A stretch of DNA of 64,000 bases, from NCBI GenBank assembly GCA_027922465.2, contig BQMF02000002.1, positions 1,922,001-1,986,000 of the forward strand, given 5' to 3'. Source of the stretch: Turritopsis dohrnii (taxonomy: Eukaryota > Cnidaria > Hydrozoa > Anthoathecata > Oceaniidae). Shown here piece after piece: positions 23,001 to 38,000 of the stretch. The notes under the pieces are model-generated. The model had not been told where the DNA came from, searched no databases, and saw nothing but the letters and a program-made list of their open reading frames with translations. Numbering within the stretch: the first letter of the stretch is position 1; every line of letters starts with the position of its first letter. A program made the position numbers and the translations under genes.

Positions 23001-26000
23001 CGCTCACAACTCAATCTACCATTTTGCGTGACTTACAAACAAACAAACAAACAAACGGAGAATCGGCTATTAATATATAGAAGTATGTGGTTGATGATTG
23101 GCCACCAGTTGTCTGAGCTGGGAAGAAGCCAATAGAACATTCTTCGTAACCATTATTGCATTTATCCTGTATTTTCTATGAATGTAAAAATATAATATAA
23201 GTATGTGGTTGATGATTGATCACCAGTAGTCTGAGCTGGGAAGAAGACAATAGAACATTCTTCATAACCATTATTATTTTAAAAAGTGAATGAATAATAA
23301 TTAGCTTTAAATGGCATTGACAATAGTGACAATCAAAGCTGAATCTTCAACATAATAGTAATATTTTTGTATGTATCATTAATCTTTTAATATACATTAA
23401 TGAAACATTATTCAAACTCAATGAGAATGTGTGATAGTTCTACTTTTGCTTTTAAATATTTACATATTTTACATTATTTGAATTAATAAAACATTCTGTA
23501 AGTTAAGCCCAAAGTGTTAATGTAGATGGTAGATGATGTTGTCTAGTTAAAATTACTACACTTCTTTAATGCAGGGCTGTTTTCATATGGAGAAGATGTT
23601 GGTGATAAACTTATGAATCGTAGTAATAATGGATTCAAGAAGATGATATTCACTAGTCCCATGATCATTACTGGAGAACCAAAAACACATGCTTATGTAT
23701 GTCTCCAAGACTTCACATTTTGCTGTAATAGCAATTAGCAGTGTGTTATACAATCATTCATTCATTCATTCATTCGTTTTTAGATAAGTGTGAATGGCTT
23801 TATATCAGAAGATTATGGAATTACTGCTCCAATCATAACAATTCCTTCACCACATACTATTATTGTTGCTTATAACATTGATCTAGATACAACCAATGGT
23901 GGTTTCATTTATTATAGGGAAACTAATGACAAGGACATCTTGCAGAAGTTAAGTTCTAAAGTTTCAGTTGCTTTTTCTGAAGAGTTTGTTTGCAAACGAG
24001 CTGTTGTAATCAGTTATATAGATGTTCCTGCTCGAGAAAACTCCACTGCAAAACATACCATGCAGTTGGTTCTGGCTACAGATGAAGAACACACATATGT
24101 ATTATGGATCTATAAACAACTTGACAAACCCAATGGACTTGCTGGATTTTCTATCAACGAATGCAAATCAAGACTGTTACAACTTGCCACGGATAGCTAT
24201 CTGTTAGTCAAAGATAGCAACGTTGGTATAAGAGGAATGTTCATTCGCAAATTAAATTCAGAGAGTTGCTTGGGGAAAACAAGTTAGTAATGATGACTGT
24301 TCTTACCATGTTTTACACATGTAAAATGGAGTTCAAAATTTCTACATTATCATGCTAAAACACTAGTTCAAGAACCAGAATGACCTAAATGTGCATTTTC
24401 TTTTGATTATTCTGTCGGAGTGTCTTTTAATTTTGATATCATGTCAGTAACAATCAACAATGAAATTTGTATGAGACTGAATGATATATGAATATATTTG
24501 TACTATGGCCTATGCCATATGGCTATAATGTGTTGGTACTTTTTGGACAATATTTTTAAAAAGATTAGGATGAAGCTGATACTTGAAAATTGTTATTTGT
24601 GATACCCAAGGTATCAGGAGTGTTAGACACTTAACAAAGTGATAATGTGACTTTAAGTAGATAGCTGAAAATATTTTAAGCTTCACAAAACATGATCAAC
24701 ATAAAATGTTACGTCTCTATACTTTGATGCATATAGTTTTGTATTAAGATATCACAAACTCGTAAGAACTGTCAGGGTGTTTAACAAAGTAAATTACCAA
24801 GCAATGGTCTGAACTGTGGGTCCCTTTTATGCTTATTGACTTTATCAAGATAAGATAGGTGTTTTGGCCTCCTTTTTCTTTTACATTTTTATGGGTCTAT
24901 TCCAAATGATTTTATTGTTCAATAAGCTTTGTTTTTGTTATTAACAAAGGAAATAGATGTGAGTAACACTTATTTATTTACATCAATTGATTTACTTAGA
25001 TCTAAGAGTACATCTTATTTATAATAGCCAGTGTACATACCACTTTTATTTTAAACAGTGATAAATTTTGTTGAATTTTACAGTCAAAATCTTCTTAATC
25101 GTGGTCATGTTCTTCGTGAGGCACTTTTTTACAATTATTATATTGCATGTGCATGTTTTTTATAATCACGGGCGAACCATTGCATTGCATCCCCAGGTGA
25201 TTGAAATGGGGTTTGCACACCTTGATTATATTTTTCGTCACCTTTTTTCGACATGTACTATGGATTCTATCCAATGTTAGAAAACTACTCCGTTGATAAG
25301 TCAATAAAAATAGAAATACAATGTCACACTAAAGACAAAAAGAGTGAACAGCTATAATCGTGCCTCCATTATGAGCATAACTTTGTTTGAGTAATGATTT
25401 AAATTGAACTTCGTAGTCAAAGAGTTTTACCTTGTCATGATTGTTATTTTAGGATTCTATTCGTGGGGATTGCCAGCCGGAGATACAGTTTACAACGGTT
25501 TTCAACTGATACCACTGAAAAAACCAATGTTACTGTTTTCAAAGCATGCTGATTATGTTTATGTAAGTAATTGTATAAATGAAAATATAAAGTATTACAC
25601 AGACTGGCTCAGAGAAATTTTTTTTACTTTCCATTTGGCAACTCAGCCATGAGAAGACTTTTCTCCTATTAGTATATAACAAGCAAACTAATAGCAAAAA
25701 CTGACATTTTTAGGGTTTAAGACTCAGAATTAGTATTCACCCTATTGAGTGCCAACAGAGCGGAATCATTCACTTCAGTCACTGGAACAAACTTGTTTAT
25801 TTGCGGAATGATTTTCATCATGTTGGCTACATGTAGACAGAACACCTTTCTGATGATGAATATCATATTTTGGAGAGAGTTATATTATTTATACTTAATA
25901 TAAACAGCACAATGAGTCTTTCTCCCAAAACCATGTTTTGGAGATGGAATGGTGAATAAATTTGGGAATAAAAGTTTATGGGTTCAAGGGCATCATATTA

Positions 26001-29000
26001 AAATCAATGATATTTCAGCAAAAATATATACAGTACACATCCGTTAATTCGAACACCCAAGGGATGAAAAATTTGTTTGAATTGGTGAATGTTCGAATTA
26101 TCGGATAATTGGGAAAAATAAGAATTCAGATTTTCTTACATCTTTCTTGCACGTCGACAACAGAAAAGTCTATTTTCAATTATAAACTTTAAGTTTTCAC
26201 AGCGAAAATAAATCCACAAAGAAACAGCCATTCGCAAAAATTAATCCGATTAAAGTAGCTACAACCAAGTTACTTTTGAAATGCTGCTACCATTTTGCCT
26301 CTACCATTTTACTTCTTGTTTGTTATTATAACAAAATAAGTAGATTTTGTCTTACCGGTAAAATGTACCGGTATTTTGCCAATAAGTAATGTAGTATTGA
26401 TAAACAAGTTATATTATCGGCAATTACCGGTAACCAAATTGATCAATACTTTTATCGTTAAATTTACCAGTAAATCTAAATTGATCCGAATTTATTGGTA
26501 AAGTGTGAATTGCGATAGTTTTTAAAACCAGAAAAGAGCTCACTTTAAGAGCTATTATGTCTAAGTTATCATTTATGTCATTTATGTCATTTTTGTCCAA
26601 GCAAGCTCATCGCACTAGCTAACTATCATTTATGTTGTTTATGTTGTTACGTTACCATAGCGTAATAATTTGAAAATCATTTCACCTCTGTAGTACTCAA
26701 AAGTCATCAAAGAATTCGCATCGAATGTTCAGAAATCAAATGTTTTTAGATGAATATGCAATCCAAAGCAAATAAACGATCTTCCTTTTTCTAGCAGCAT
26801 GAAGGCAAATTTAAAGGAAAATTAAGCTTTCAATTTTCTTTTTTAATTTTGAGCATGAAAGACTTCATATATATCCTAGATGAACAACTTTTTTATGTAT
26901 AAAAAATATCTCAAATGAAAAAAAATTGCGAAAAACAACTTGAGTTAAATCACCATTACAGCTTTCTGTTTTAAAATTCATGATGTCACAGAGCCAATTT
27001 CTTTTACTAGATGTCTGACATTCATGAAAGTTTAGCGTCTTTGGAAATTCTGAATTCTAGTTGTGAAACTGACATAAGTGATCATGATAAAGATTAAGAA
27101 TTAAATTCGGGTGGATTGGAAAACTTGCATTTGTGCTCATGCGAGACATATTCAAAGAAATGATGATTTACGAGTGTAAATGTTGCAGAAAGGATGAGTA
27201 ACACCTCTTTATTATGAAAACAAAGATACATGTTTCCCACAAGGGATCATGTTGAACAACTTAAAATAGAATTATAAGGGATGGTTTCTATTCATAGTAA
27301 CTTTCGAAATAACTGATTGTGTTTTTTATCTTTACCTGAATGAGAACCAGGTAAAAAGAACAAGTTTTCGGAAATCAGTGGACAAATGGACAAAATAACA
27401 GCTGATATGTGTGCGCAGAGATATGTGCAACCAAAAATGGTGTCTGTAAGAAATGAAATATTGAGTATAATTATTATTTTAGACCATTTTTAATGGTCTC
27501 AGATGATTAATGAGACCTTTGTGAAACTAATATAAGAAATGTTCGATGAAGGTGTAATTTCCCTTTAAGCATTTAATAAAGTTCCCATAAATAGGGTCTT
27601 TCGACTAAAACATTAATGCTCTTGCAGTATAGGTCTGCAAAAGATTGCACAAGGAAAATTATTTCGGTCCCAGCACTTCATGCTATCACTCTTATTCTTG
27701 ACTGTTGTATGACAATGAGATTTGAACGGACAGACGTACTACCATGAGTGTGTACCCACGCAAGCTTTACAGCCAGGACATGAGAGAGTTTTGGAGCCCT
27801 GTGTAAACACAGCTTTCAGACAACCTTCCACGTAAACCTTATGATGAAAAACTAAATGAAACAAGTATTGTTTTTATTTGAATGAAGGTGAATATTTCAA
27901 AGGAGAACTTTTGCAACTCGTCAAGCCAACGTTAAAATGATTTCATTTGTCTTTTCCAAAATTCACTCTTTATCGGAATATTATCTGAATGAAGTCAATA
28001 AAGATCACTGAAAACGTTGCGATATGACCTATTCAGTTAAGGGCACATTTCCACTTGTTGAAGGTGAAATATCTGTTGAATAAATAAAATAATAATTCTC
28101 AACTGACATTTTCAACTGACTTTCCCTGAGGAAAATAAAAATAAAAGTTTTTGCCAAGGGATTTACCAAAATAACTTAAATAGAATTAGAGTGGACAGTT
28201 TAGTTTTATTATTGTTAAATTTCGAACTAACTGATGTATCTTTTATTTTCAGCTGAATGAGAACTGGGTAACAAGTTGATTTTGATACACAAATGTCTGT
28301 TACTTGTAATGTATACATAAAAAGAATATACATTACCAAAGGGCTGTTAGTAAAATTTCCCTGTCTATTATAAATTGAATAACACAGTCTTTTCAAATGG
28401 AAGATTTAAACCTATGAAGAAAAAAATCATTAATAAATTTTCAACACATCCTTTCTTTTAAAAGATGCTAATCTTTCAACCGTCTAATTCATGAGCAGGT
28501 GATTTGTTTTGTTTCAGAGTTTAATGACGTCAATTACTTCATCGTGAAGAATAAAAACAAAAATTCAGAAAGAAACACATTTGATCAACCAACAATTAGC
28601 TAATTTAAGACGTGACTGGGCCTTTAAAATGGCAGAGTTAGTATAAACAAACATTAATATTTTTGAAAACATGCATTGCTGTTGATTAGCTACTTTACCA
28701 TGCGTCTTAGACGCTACTGGTAAATCACATTATAGGTAATTTTTTATGTTACATTACATTACCAGTAATTACCGGAAAGCTGCGAATTTACTGCTTATTA
28801 CTATAATTACCAGTAATTGCTAAAAAAATTCTCAAGTTGCGCATATCGGTAAATCAAACATACTTTTTTCCCCATGAACAGTCCCATTTTATAATTAGCA
28901 ATATAATATCTGGCAACAGTTACAAGAAATCAAACTGTTGATAGCTGTTTTCAAATACACTTCACTTTGCTTTATTTTTTAGGTTTCTCCATATGGTAGC

Positions 29001-32000
29001 ATTCTTGTGAACAAGCGTTCTGATCTAAAAAGTCTTGCAGTCCCACATCCAGTTCACACAGTTCTGTCAGCTTACACAAAAAGGTTTTGTATAAAATGTT
29101 TAAATACTGCAATTGTCTACTACAGGGAGGTTTTTGATACAAAAGTTTTGTCGAATATCAGTCTTTCTGTGCGTTCCTATTCAAATTCTACCTTTACTGG
29201 AACACATGCGTTCATAGCAACATGGCTAAATATTGGTGTTAAACACAACATATTTCAAGCTGTCATCATCACAGATGATAGCAAAACATATGCAGTGTTG
29301 ACATATGCTGTACTGCAGGAAAGTTATGCTGATGCAGCTTCATCAGATAAAGGTTGTCCAGCCTCTGCAAAAGTATTTATAGAACGGGAATACAGTTATG
29401 AATTAGAATACACATCCAATATTGGTGTGGAAGGAAGACATGTATTTATGCTGACAGGAGATTGCGATCAAGCAGGTCAGATTATAATTTTTGTAAGAAT
29501 ACGTTCCCATTGTTCCCATTATGGCAATTTAGACTTATTACTGTATTCACAACTAAGCACTTCAAAGTAAATCCCAATTTTTTCTTATTTTTGATGAAAT
29601 AAACAGAGCATGTTTTTTAAACCATCCCTTCCCTTTGGTTGTGTTTTGTCATGTCATCAAAAAGACATTGAAATGGGTACATTCTCTCACTTTATGAAAC
29701 TAATACTGCAGAGTTCCAGTATTGTCTAAAATTGAAGATTGCTCTTAACTAAGTCAAAATTTTGCTTTTCACTTGAAATGTAGTATTTTATCTAGTTACA
29801 AGGTTATAATGTTAATTTTGTTTCTATTTTCTTAGAATTATATCCATTTGGTAAAAATTCAGGCGATACCATGATGAAATCTGGGAATGATATTGTGGAG
29901 CATTTAGTTCTTCAAAAGCCCATGAAGTTGTTTGCTAATCCAGCAACAGATGTTTTTGTAAGTACAAAGTGATTAATTATTTAACACTAGTGTTTTGATG
30001 ATTTTTTTGTTTAGCCAGGTATTTTCTCCATATAATCTCAATACAATAAGGAACACTGAACTCAAATTTGAAGCCGGACATGACCCATATTGACAAAAGT
30101 AATATAAATTTAACTTGATTTTGTACTGATTCTCATTCAATCTAAGACGTATTTACTTCTTAGATTAGTGTAAATGGCCTTATATCCATTAATAAACCAA
30201 TTGATGACATCAACATTGCACTACCTTATGAAGAAATTGTTTTGGTTCCATATGGTATTGATTTGGATACAACAGCTGCTGGAAGCATTTATTATCGTGA
30301 AGACTCTACTGGAGAAATATTGTATAAAGCAAGTCAAGATGTTGAAAGATACCTTGGGTTTAGCTTAAATCTTACCAATGCTGTTATAGTTACTTATCTT
30401 GATGTCCCGTTAAAAGAATCTCCAACTTTTAAGCATACTTTCCAAGTGGTGATTGTCTCTGATGAGACATACACCATTGCCATATTTAATTACATTCGAC
30501 TTGATAGTTCAGGAGCAGTAGTTGGGTTTTCAGATGGGTTGTGTTACCATTCAAGATTTAAATCCTCTGGAACTAGTGATCAAATGACATCAGTTACTAA
30601 TGTGAATATTATTGGACGGTTCATAAAAAGAATATCCTCATATTATTGTGAAGGACAACGTCCAGGTAATTTTACCATATCATTTCTGAATGTTACTTTG
30701 GTGAATTGAGAGCAGAGGTAAAATAGTTTAATGATAACACTTTTTTCTTATATTTTGTGAAAACTCAGTTTTTATTGCATTTTTGTCAATGCAATAACCA
30801 AAATTCATTAAAGATATGTTCGTATTAAAGATATGTTTGTATTATGGAACACAATAAAAATCTCTCCCACAACACCAAGCTGAAAATTAGCTGCCAAAAT
30901 CAAGATCAGTACCTTCCAATTGCTATTTGAATATTTTTTCTTCAATATTTTGTCCCAATTTGTTGGAAAGTTTGTGTAAATGTTGCACAAATTGTTCAAG
31001 TAAAGGTAATAGTGGTATCAATTGTTCAAGTTTTGGCACCGTAGTGTAGTTGTTATCACTCTCGAAATTCCTGCGAGAGGTTGGGGGTCAATTCCTCCTT
31101 GTGACAATTCACCATTCGTGAGTGAATATGTCACAGCACCCAGGTCGACCCATGCCGTGTGAGGGAAACTGGGTAGATGATATATTGATCAACCAGGAGA
31201 GCACAGACCCTTGATTTGGCCCATGCCACTCACTCAAATACTTCAGAACCTCCAACCTAATCTGTGGCCTCACCTGGAAAACAGATGCAATAGCAGCTCT
31301 GAAAATCGCCATCTTTTTTAAATTTCTAAATGCTAAGAGAAGTTTGTGATGTCACAAAGTAGATCAAAAAACCAGAATGAGTATTTAAAACTAAGCAATG
31401 GCCTTTTCATTGAATAGAATTTATCACAACCAAAGTATAAAACCTTAAAAGGTATTCTTTAGAAAATGACAAACATTCAGTTTTGTGCATTGATAAAGAA
31501 AAACTAAAAAGAAAAAGAAAACTGAACAAAGGAGACTTAGAAGAAATGAAATCGTTGAAGATTCTTCTAGTTTCAAATAAGTTTCCTGGCTCACATGATT
31601 ATTTACAACGACTTTTATTTTTTTAATTTTTTTTCTTTTTTTCTTTTTTTCTTCTTGTTCTCCATGAGTACAAAATATACAGTCATGTGCCCACAAGGTA
31701 GATTGTTGGGAGGCTACAAAACTATAAGTCCTGGAGATATGTGTAAATATAGTAACTAGGCTATACTAAAACAGATCAACAAAAAGACCAATAAAAACAT
31801 TCCTATTTAGGCAAAAAACAGCTAAAGCAGTCCATAGATTTTCTATAAGTTAAACAGTGCTGTATAAATTTTCATAGTTAGTGATGCATTTTTTTTTTGA
31901 CTCATTCAAAATCATTGAAATAGATTTATGAATCATTCATTTGAATTTAAAAGACAAAAAAGGGCAATCACTCTTACCTGTTATTCCCTGCATTCTGGTT

Positions 32001-35000
32001 ATTCTTAGTTGATGACATCAAACACATTCTTCATTATTCATCACATTAGAGCAGGATTTCCATAAACATCATATTTTGATCAGAATCAGTATTTGAAATA
32101 AAAAGACTTTTCAAATTACTGTTCATCGTCAGTACTAAAGTAAGATGAAGTCTATTATGCGAAGTTACAAAAACGCGTTCATTTAGTTACTATGGTTACA
32201 TATACATATATTTACAAGTTAAATAAAAGGCAACAAAAGCGATTGAGATGCAATTAAAAATCATTTCTAAAAAGATTAAGTATGTTGAAAGTTACATGTT
32301 AATTTAAAGGAGTTCTCAATAGGGACACAAAGAAAGCTTCTAAGTTCTTTTGTGTTCTTGTACAATTCGGAGTGGCTGATAAAATGGACCAATTAAATTT
32401 ATGATGGAGACATTAACTTTATCTGTTTTGAAGGTTCTGAATTTCCATTTTGATTTGTTTTGTTTATTTAACCTACTCTTCACATTTCACCAACATAAGC
32501 TTCACCACACAAACATTTACCCAGGTGAGTCAAAAAAAGTACTGGAGTTCCACCACACATATCTGTAGATTGCATAATTATGAAAGATAGTTTTAAGATA
32601 GCAAAGACACATCATTACCATGGCAGAACTTATCGCTTCACTTGATAAAATTGACCACCAACTTTAGAGAGAAATATGAATATTTACTTGTTTATCCTAC
32701 ATAAAATACAAATCATCATTTTTAATTAATAGACTAGACTTGTTTAAAAGAAAAATTAAGGTATTTTACCATCTAATAAATTCAAAACCATCTTTTCCTT
32801 TGAATTACAGTGTACCAGTAAGTAATCTATCAAAACACATGTTATCAAAATGGGAAAAACAGCTGTTAAAGTATGATTTAGATCATAATTTTGTATACAA
32901 AAACAAATAGAAAAACATCAATAGCAATTTCAATTTCAGCCCTGACGAGGAGTTTGAAAAGCATTTGTTGATTTTAATGCATTTTATAAAAATAAACATG
33001 TCTTTTTATTTCAATATTGATTATGATGGCTACTTTTTACTATTATAATCAATATTGTTTCATAATCTACATTACGATCAGAGAGTAACAAAGATGTAAA
33101 ATTACTACTGTTTTACTAAAATTCACAGTAAATAGCCTGATTTGTGAAACAACAATATACTCTCTGGTGTCATATGCAGCAATTATGAGATGAGTTCGTT
33201 CAAATAGTGGCATGTGTTAGTAAAACGTATGCAGTTATTTTGTGTTTTTCAACTGTTTTACATTGAATTAGAAAAAAAGAATTATATTTTCGTGTTCAAA
33301 ATAATTTATTTATTTTGATAAGTTGTTAATTGGCTGGAGGGAAGCTTTAAAGACTTTAGTTAGGAATTTTAAAATCTTGGGTGTAAGATGAGTCCTATGA
33401 AACTTTCTTATATTACTGTAGAATTGTGTCAATGTCAAATGACAAAACACTACATGGATTAGACAAGTTCTTATTCCATGTATGGTATATTTTTAAAACC
33501 AAACACAGTAGCAATTTTTTTTAAAAAATCTGTAGTCTAGATTACAAAGTTAGGTATGGAGTATAATCAAGAACATGGTGTAGAAATGGAGTAGAAAAAA
33601 GTGATTGAAGCTTTTGTCAGGAATTTCACCTTTAATGCTTTAAGGCTTTAGACTAATTAATTAATTCAATTAATCTCTGTCGCAGAATGTTTTAGGTCAC
33701 ACAAATATGTCAACCTTTTTAGTGCCATATCCTTTTGGTGAAAAAAACGGTGACAATGTTGCATCATATGGTCTTAACACATTATACTTAGTCAACCCTT
33801 TCATGTTCTTCTCCACTCCAACATGGGAAGTACAGGTAAGGAATAGCAGTAGGTGTAGTTTTTTGAGTGAAATCGAAACCCTATACAATTTAAAGGGAAT
33901 ACTTTATAGAATCTAAAAGCTTTATTTACTTCTAGATTGGTGAAAGGGGATTTGTGACTGTTGATTCTTACTTTCAACAAACAATGACCTTGCAACATAC
34001 TTCTGCATTTTTTGCTGTTTATGGTAAAGACTTATCCACACGCAAATATGGTTCAGTTTATTATAGAGATATATATGATCTATCTCAATTGACCATGTTC
34101 TCTCAGGATATGAAGTTGCACTACAATATTTCCTTCAACGTCTCGTATGCAATTCTTGTTACATATTATGATGTAAGATTGTTTGATACAACGAAATATA
34201 AGCACAGCTTCCAGGCTGCATTTGTGACTAATGGATATGATACATATGCTATTTTGAAATATTTTCGACTTGATACCGATAATGCTTTGGTTGGCTTTTC
34301 TGAGCGTTTTTGTAGTGAACATACTATAATTGAACCAAGAGATAGCTGGGATTTAGAAGATACATCCAACACTGGTACCCTAGGCCAACACATATTTAAA
34401 GTAACATCACCTTGCAAAGAAGGAGGTATTTAAGTTTTCCTTTGTTTTCTTTAATACCAGTTCGCTCTCTAGAATTCCTATTCTTTTATATTTTGTTTTT
34501 TTACTGGGTACACTTCTATTAATTTTATTTCAGCCTCAATTTCTGTCACATGTTTTTTTGATTTGTCTTTCTATTCGATCTTTTGTTTGCACTAACAGAG
34601 CTCTACCTATATGGTGAAGATGCAGATGATAAAGTCATGCTTCCTGGTGACGAATACTATGAACATTTAATTCTAAATCAATCTTTTCCGTTATTTTCAT
34701 CACTTGCAAAAGATATATATGTAAGAATTCTTTTTATTTATAAAATGAGATGTTCCAGGGGATTTTTATATGGTTTTTGAAAAACATTTAGGGGTTAAAC
34801 ATTAATTATGGTTTATCTATGAATGGCATTGATGTTATTGGCAAAACATATACAAACATTTTAAAGTAAATATTTAGCAATCAAGCCACATTCCTCAAAA
34901 CCATTAATTGCTCTTGTATTTGTTATTTTTGGTACCTAAAGTTGATGAAAAATATTGTTTACAAAAGTAGCATGTTTAGGAAAGTAAAGATGTTTTTTTG

Positions 35001-38000
35001 CTGTTGAATTTTCACCAATAGTTTTGATTAGAATCCACAACACTTTTTACCCCTGATGCTAGTAAATAATACCGGGTGAGTCAAAAAAAAAAGTACTGTT
35101 GTTTCACAAGAAATATTTCTATATTGAATAAATATGACAGATCATTTTTTCATTTCTGATTAGAGGAATCTGTTAAGTATTTTATATATTTAAGTATCAT
35201 TCTTTTAATTTGGCTGAGTAGAAATATATGTCCATTTTTCAAAGATTTTTACAGGGACTGCCTCCAGTTTTTTGTCCGTAACTTCTTTTCTTCTCAACCA
35301 AATTAGTGATATGCTAAAATATAGGTAAAGGATTCCTTTATTCAGAAATAAAAATAACTATTTATTCAATGGAAAGATTTTTTTTTGTGAAACAGGGTAC
35401 TTTTTTTTGACTCACCCGGTAGAATATTATAATTTATTTAAAACTGATGACTGTGTGAGCATGAAACTAAACACTTATATGAAGATATCTCATTACAAGG
35501 TTGTTTATAACAACCGATTGAACTTTCTACCAATTACTGAGTCTTGGCATTCACTTTTTACTTTACTATTAATGCCTATGATAATTGATGATATCGCATC
35601 TAGTTAGGTACATTTACTAAAGACATGTCTGAGGTCTCTTTTCTAAATGTTCTAAATAAAGTGAAAACTATTGCATGACTAAAGTACCAATGAAACAGTA
35701 AAACAGAAACATAATAGTTTACACAATACTTCTATTCCTATTCATGGTAGTATTGTAAGTCCTCTGTTCAACTTTCACAAATGCTAATCAGTTCCCACTG
35801 CACCACTGCAGCCTCAAAGAACATAAATAAATGGTGATTTATTTCTATATAGATATATGTCAATGGTTACATATCCATCAATGAGCCAGTTTTATTGACT
35901 GGTGATGATGCAATCACAGCAGAGTACACAGTCATTGCTCCTTACCTACTGGACATGGACACTACTAAAAGTGGAAAAATTTACTATCGAGAGAGTTTTG
36001 ATCCCCAAACACTTATTAAAGCTTCAAAGGACGTAAAGAAGAAGTTTCAGGAAGGATTATTTTCTGCCAAACAAGTAGTTATTGTAACGTTTGAGAACGT
36101 CCCTGCCAAAGGAGTTTATTCGTTTACACAATCTTTTCAAATTGTTTTGGTTACAAATGGAACAGTAGCATTTGCCATTATTAACTACATTGATCTGAAT
36201 ACACTGTCAGGTGTTACTGGTTTTTCTGAAAAGTACTGTGATATCTTTCAGTTGTCCAATGTTGGGAATGATCGCTTAACCAGAGATTCTAATGTTAATT
36301 ACAAGAGTCAATATATTTTTCAGTTAACTAAGGATAATTGTAATGGTGTTGAATCAGGTATCTTTTCAATCAGTCTATGCCAATTCCACAGATTAAACAT
36401 TAGTGATAATTCAATTTATTGCAATTTTTTCTTAAGATCCCTATGGGTGATGCAAATTTGTTGCCAATTAAAAAGTGTTTTTAATTTAGACTTGTATCCC
36501 TTTGGTGTTGCTCATGGCCATACAGAGCTTGCTGGCTATGATAATAAAGCATTTCAGTTTAAATTAAAAAGGAACATGTTGCTGTTTTCAGAACAAACAA
36601 AATATGTAGCGGTAGTTTAGTTTTATTTCCATTTTAGCCATTGATTATCCATAATACCGTCTTTTAAAATCATCTATTGACATAACTCCAGTCAAAGTTA
36701 TAAATGTTTCATTGCTTTATCCCACTTTTCAGGTTAACACCAATGGTGTCATTGCTATCAACACTGTCTACAGTTCCAGAAAGATTTCTCTGCCATATCC
36801 GGGTACTATTCTGGCTCCCTATGGATTAGACTTTGACACCAGACAGGGTGGAGCCATATACTTTGGAGAAACAGAAAATAAGAACATTCTTGAAAGGGTG
36901 AATAAGGATGTGCAGTTGTTTTCAAATGAGAGTTATAATGCTAATTATGCAATAACCATCAGTTACGTGAATGTGCCACGTTACAAAGACTCATTGAAAC
37001 GATACACATTCCAAGCAGTTATTGCCAGTGACAGCAACAAAACATATGTCATTCTGAATTACAAACGGCTAGATACATCTGAAGCCACTGTAGGATATTC
37101 AGAGCCGTTTTGTGGTTGGAATTTATTTATTGCATCTGAAAACAGTTCTTTAATGTTATCCAGCTCCAATATTGGTGTTCCAGGAAGGCATGTATATTTA
37201 CTAACTGCAGACAGGTGTTCTCGAAGTGGTACGTATTTTGTTGAGCTATATCCTAGAGCTAATACTATGTCTCTATTTACAGATAAAATTCCAGTAATTT
37301 CTATTATCATTCAATCTGTATAATAATTACTACCTGCTCAATATGTGAATTTCTACAGGTTCTTCAAAGTACTCACTTAGTGAAAATTTAGTTATCCAAT
37401 ATTCTTGTTACTGTCAACTATTGTATTTGGAAACATATATCTCACCTTAGAATTATACCCATTTGGTGTCGATGTTGAAGATTCTTTGATGCCACCTGGT
37501 GATAACACTGCTGCATTATTGGAGCTTCAACAACCGATGTTACTGTTTTCAAGAAATGTTTCTAACATTTATGTATGTTGTTCTTATTTCATGAATATTG
37601 ATTTTGAGTTTTTAAAACTTAAACCGAAAATCTTTGAAGGATCAAACTGTTTCTAAGTAGCAGTTGTGACACCGAAAAAAGAACGCATGGAAAAAATCTG
37701 ATACCTGTTTTCAATAACAAGTTCTGTATCCAATTCTTGGATAAAACATTGTATATGCATATTACAAAACATAGCACTAACTGTTAGAATAGCATTTTGT
37801 TAATGGAAGTATAAAGCAGCATAAATGTGTGTAAAGTTTAACTACAAGAATACCATTCATGTTATTGTGTGGTAAAATCTCATAATTACATGTCCTGTAA
37901 ACTTGCATCAGATGATGCAATGCCGTGTCATCCATATTATGAAATTGTTTTTTGGGTTTTTTTCCCGATATTTCAAATTTGATGATAAAACTTCAATTAA

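Larger units (their letters stand above)
30666..33722. other. Intron between NIDO modules 8 and 9
   Basis: Three kilobases with a SINE near 31034-31330 and a single MITE end near 32520. Otherwise AT-rich DNA without recognisable genes. Confidence 0.5.
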
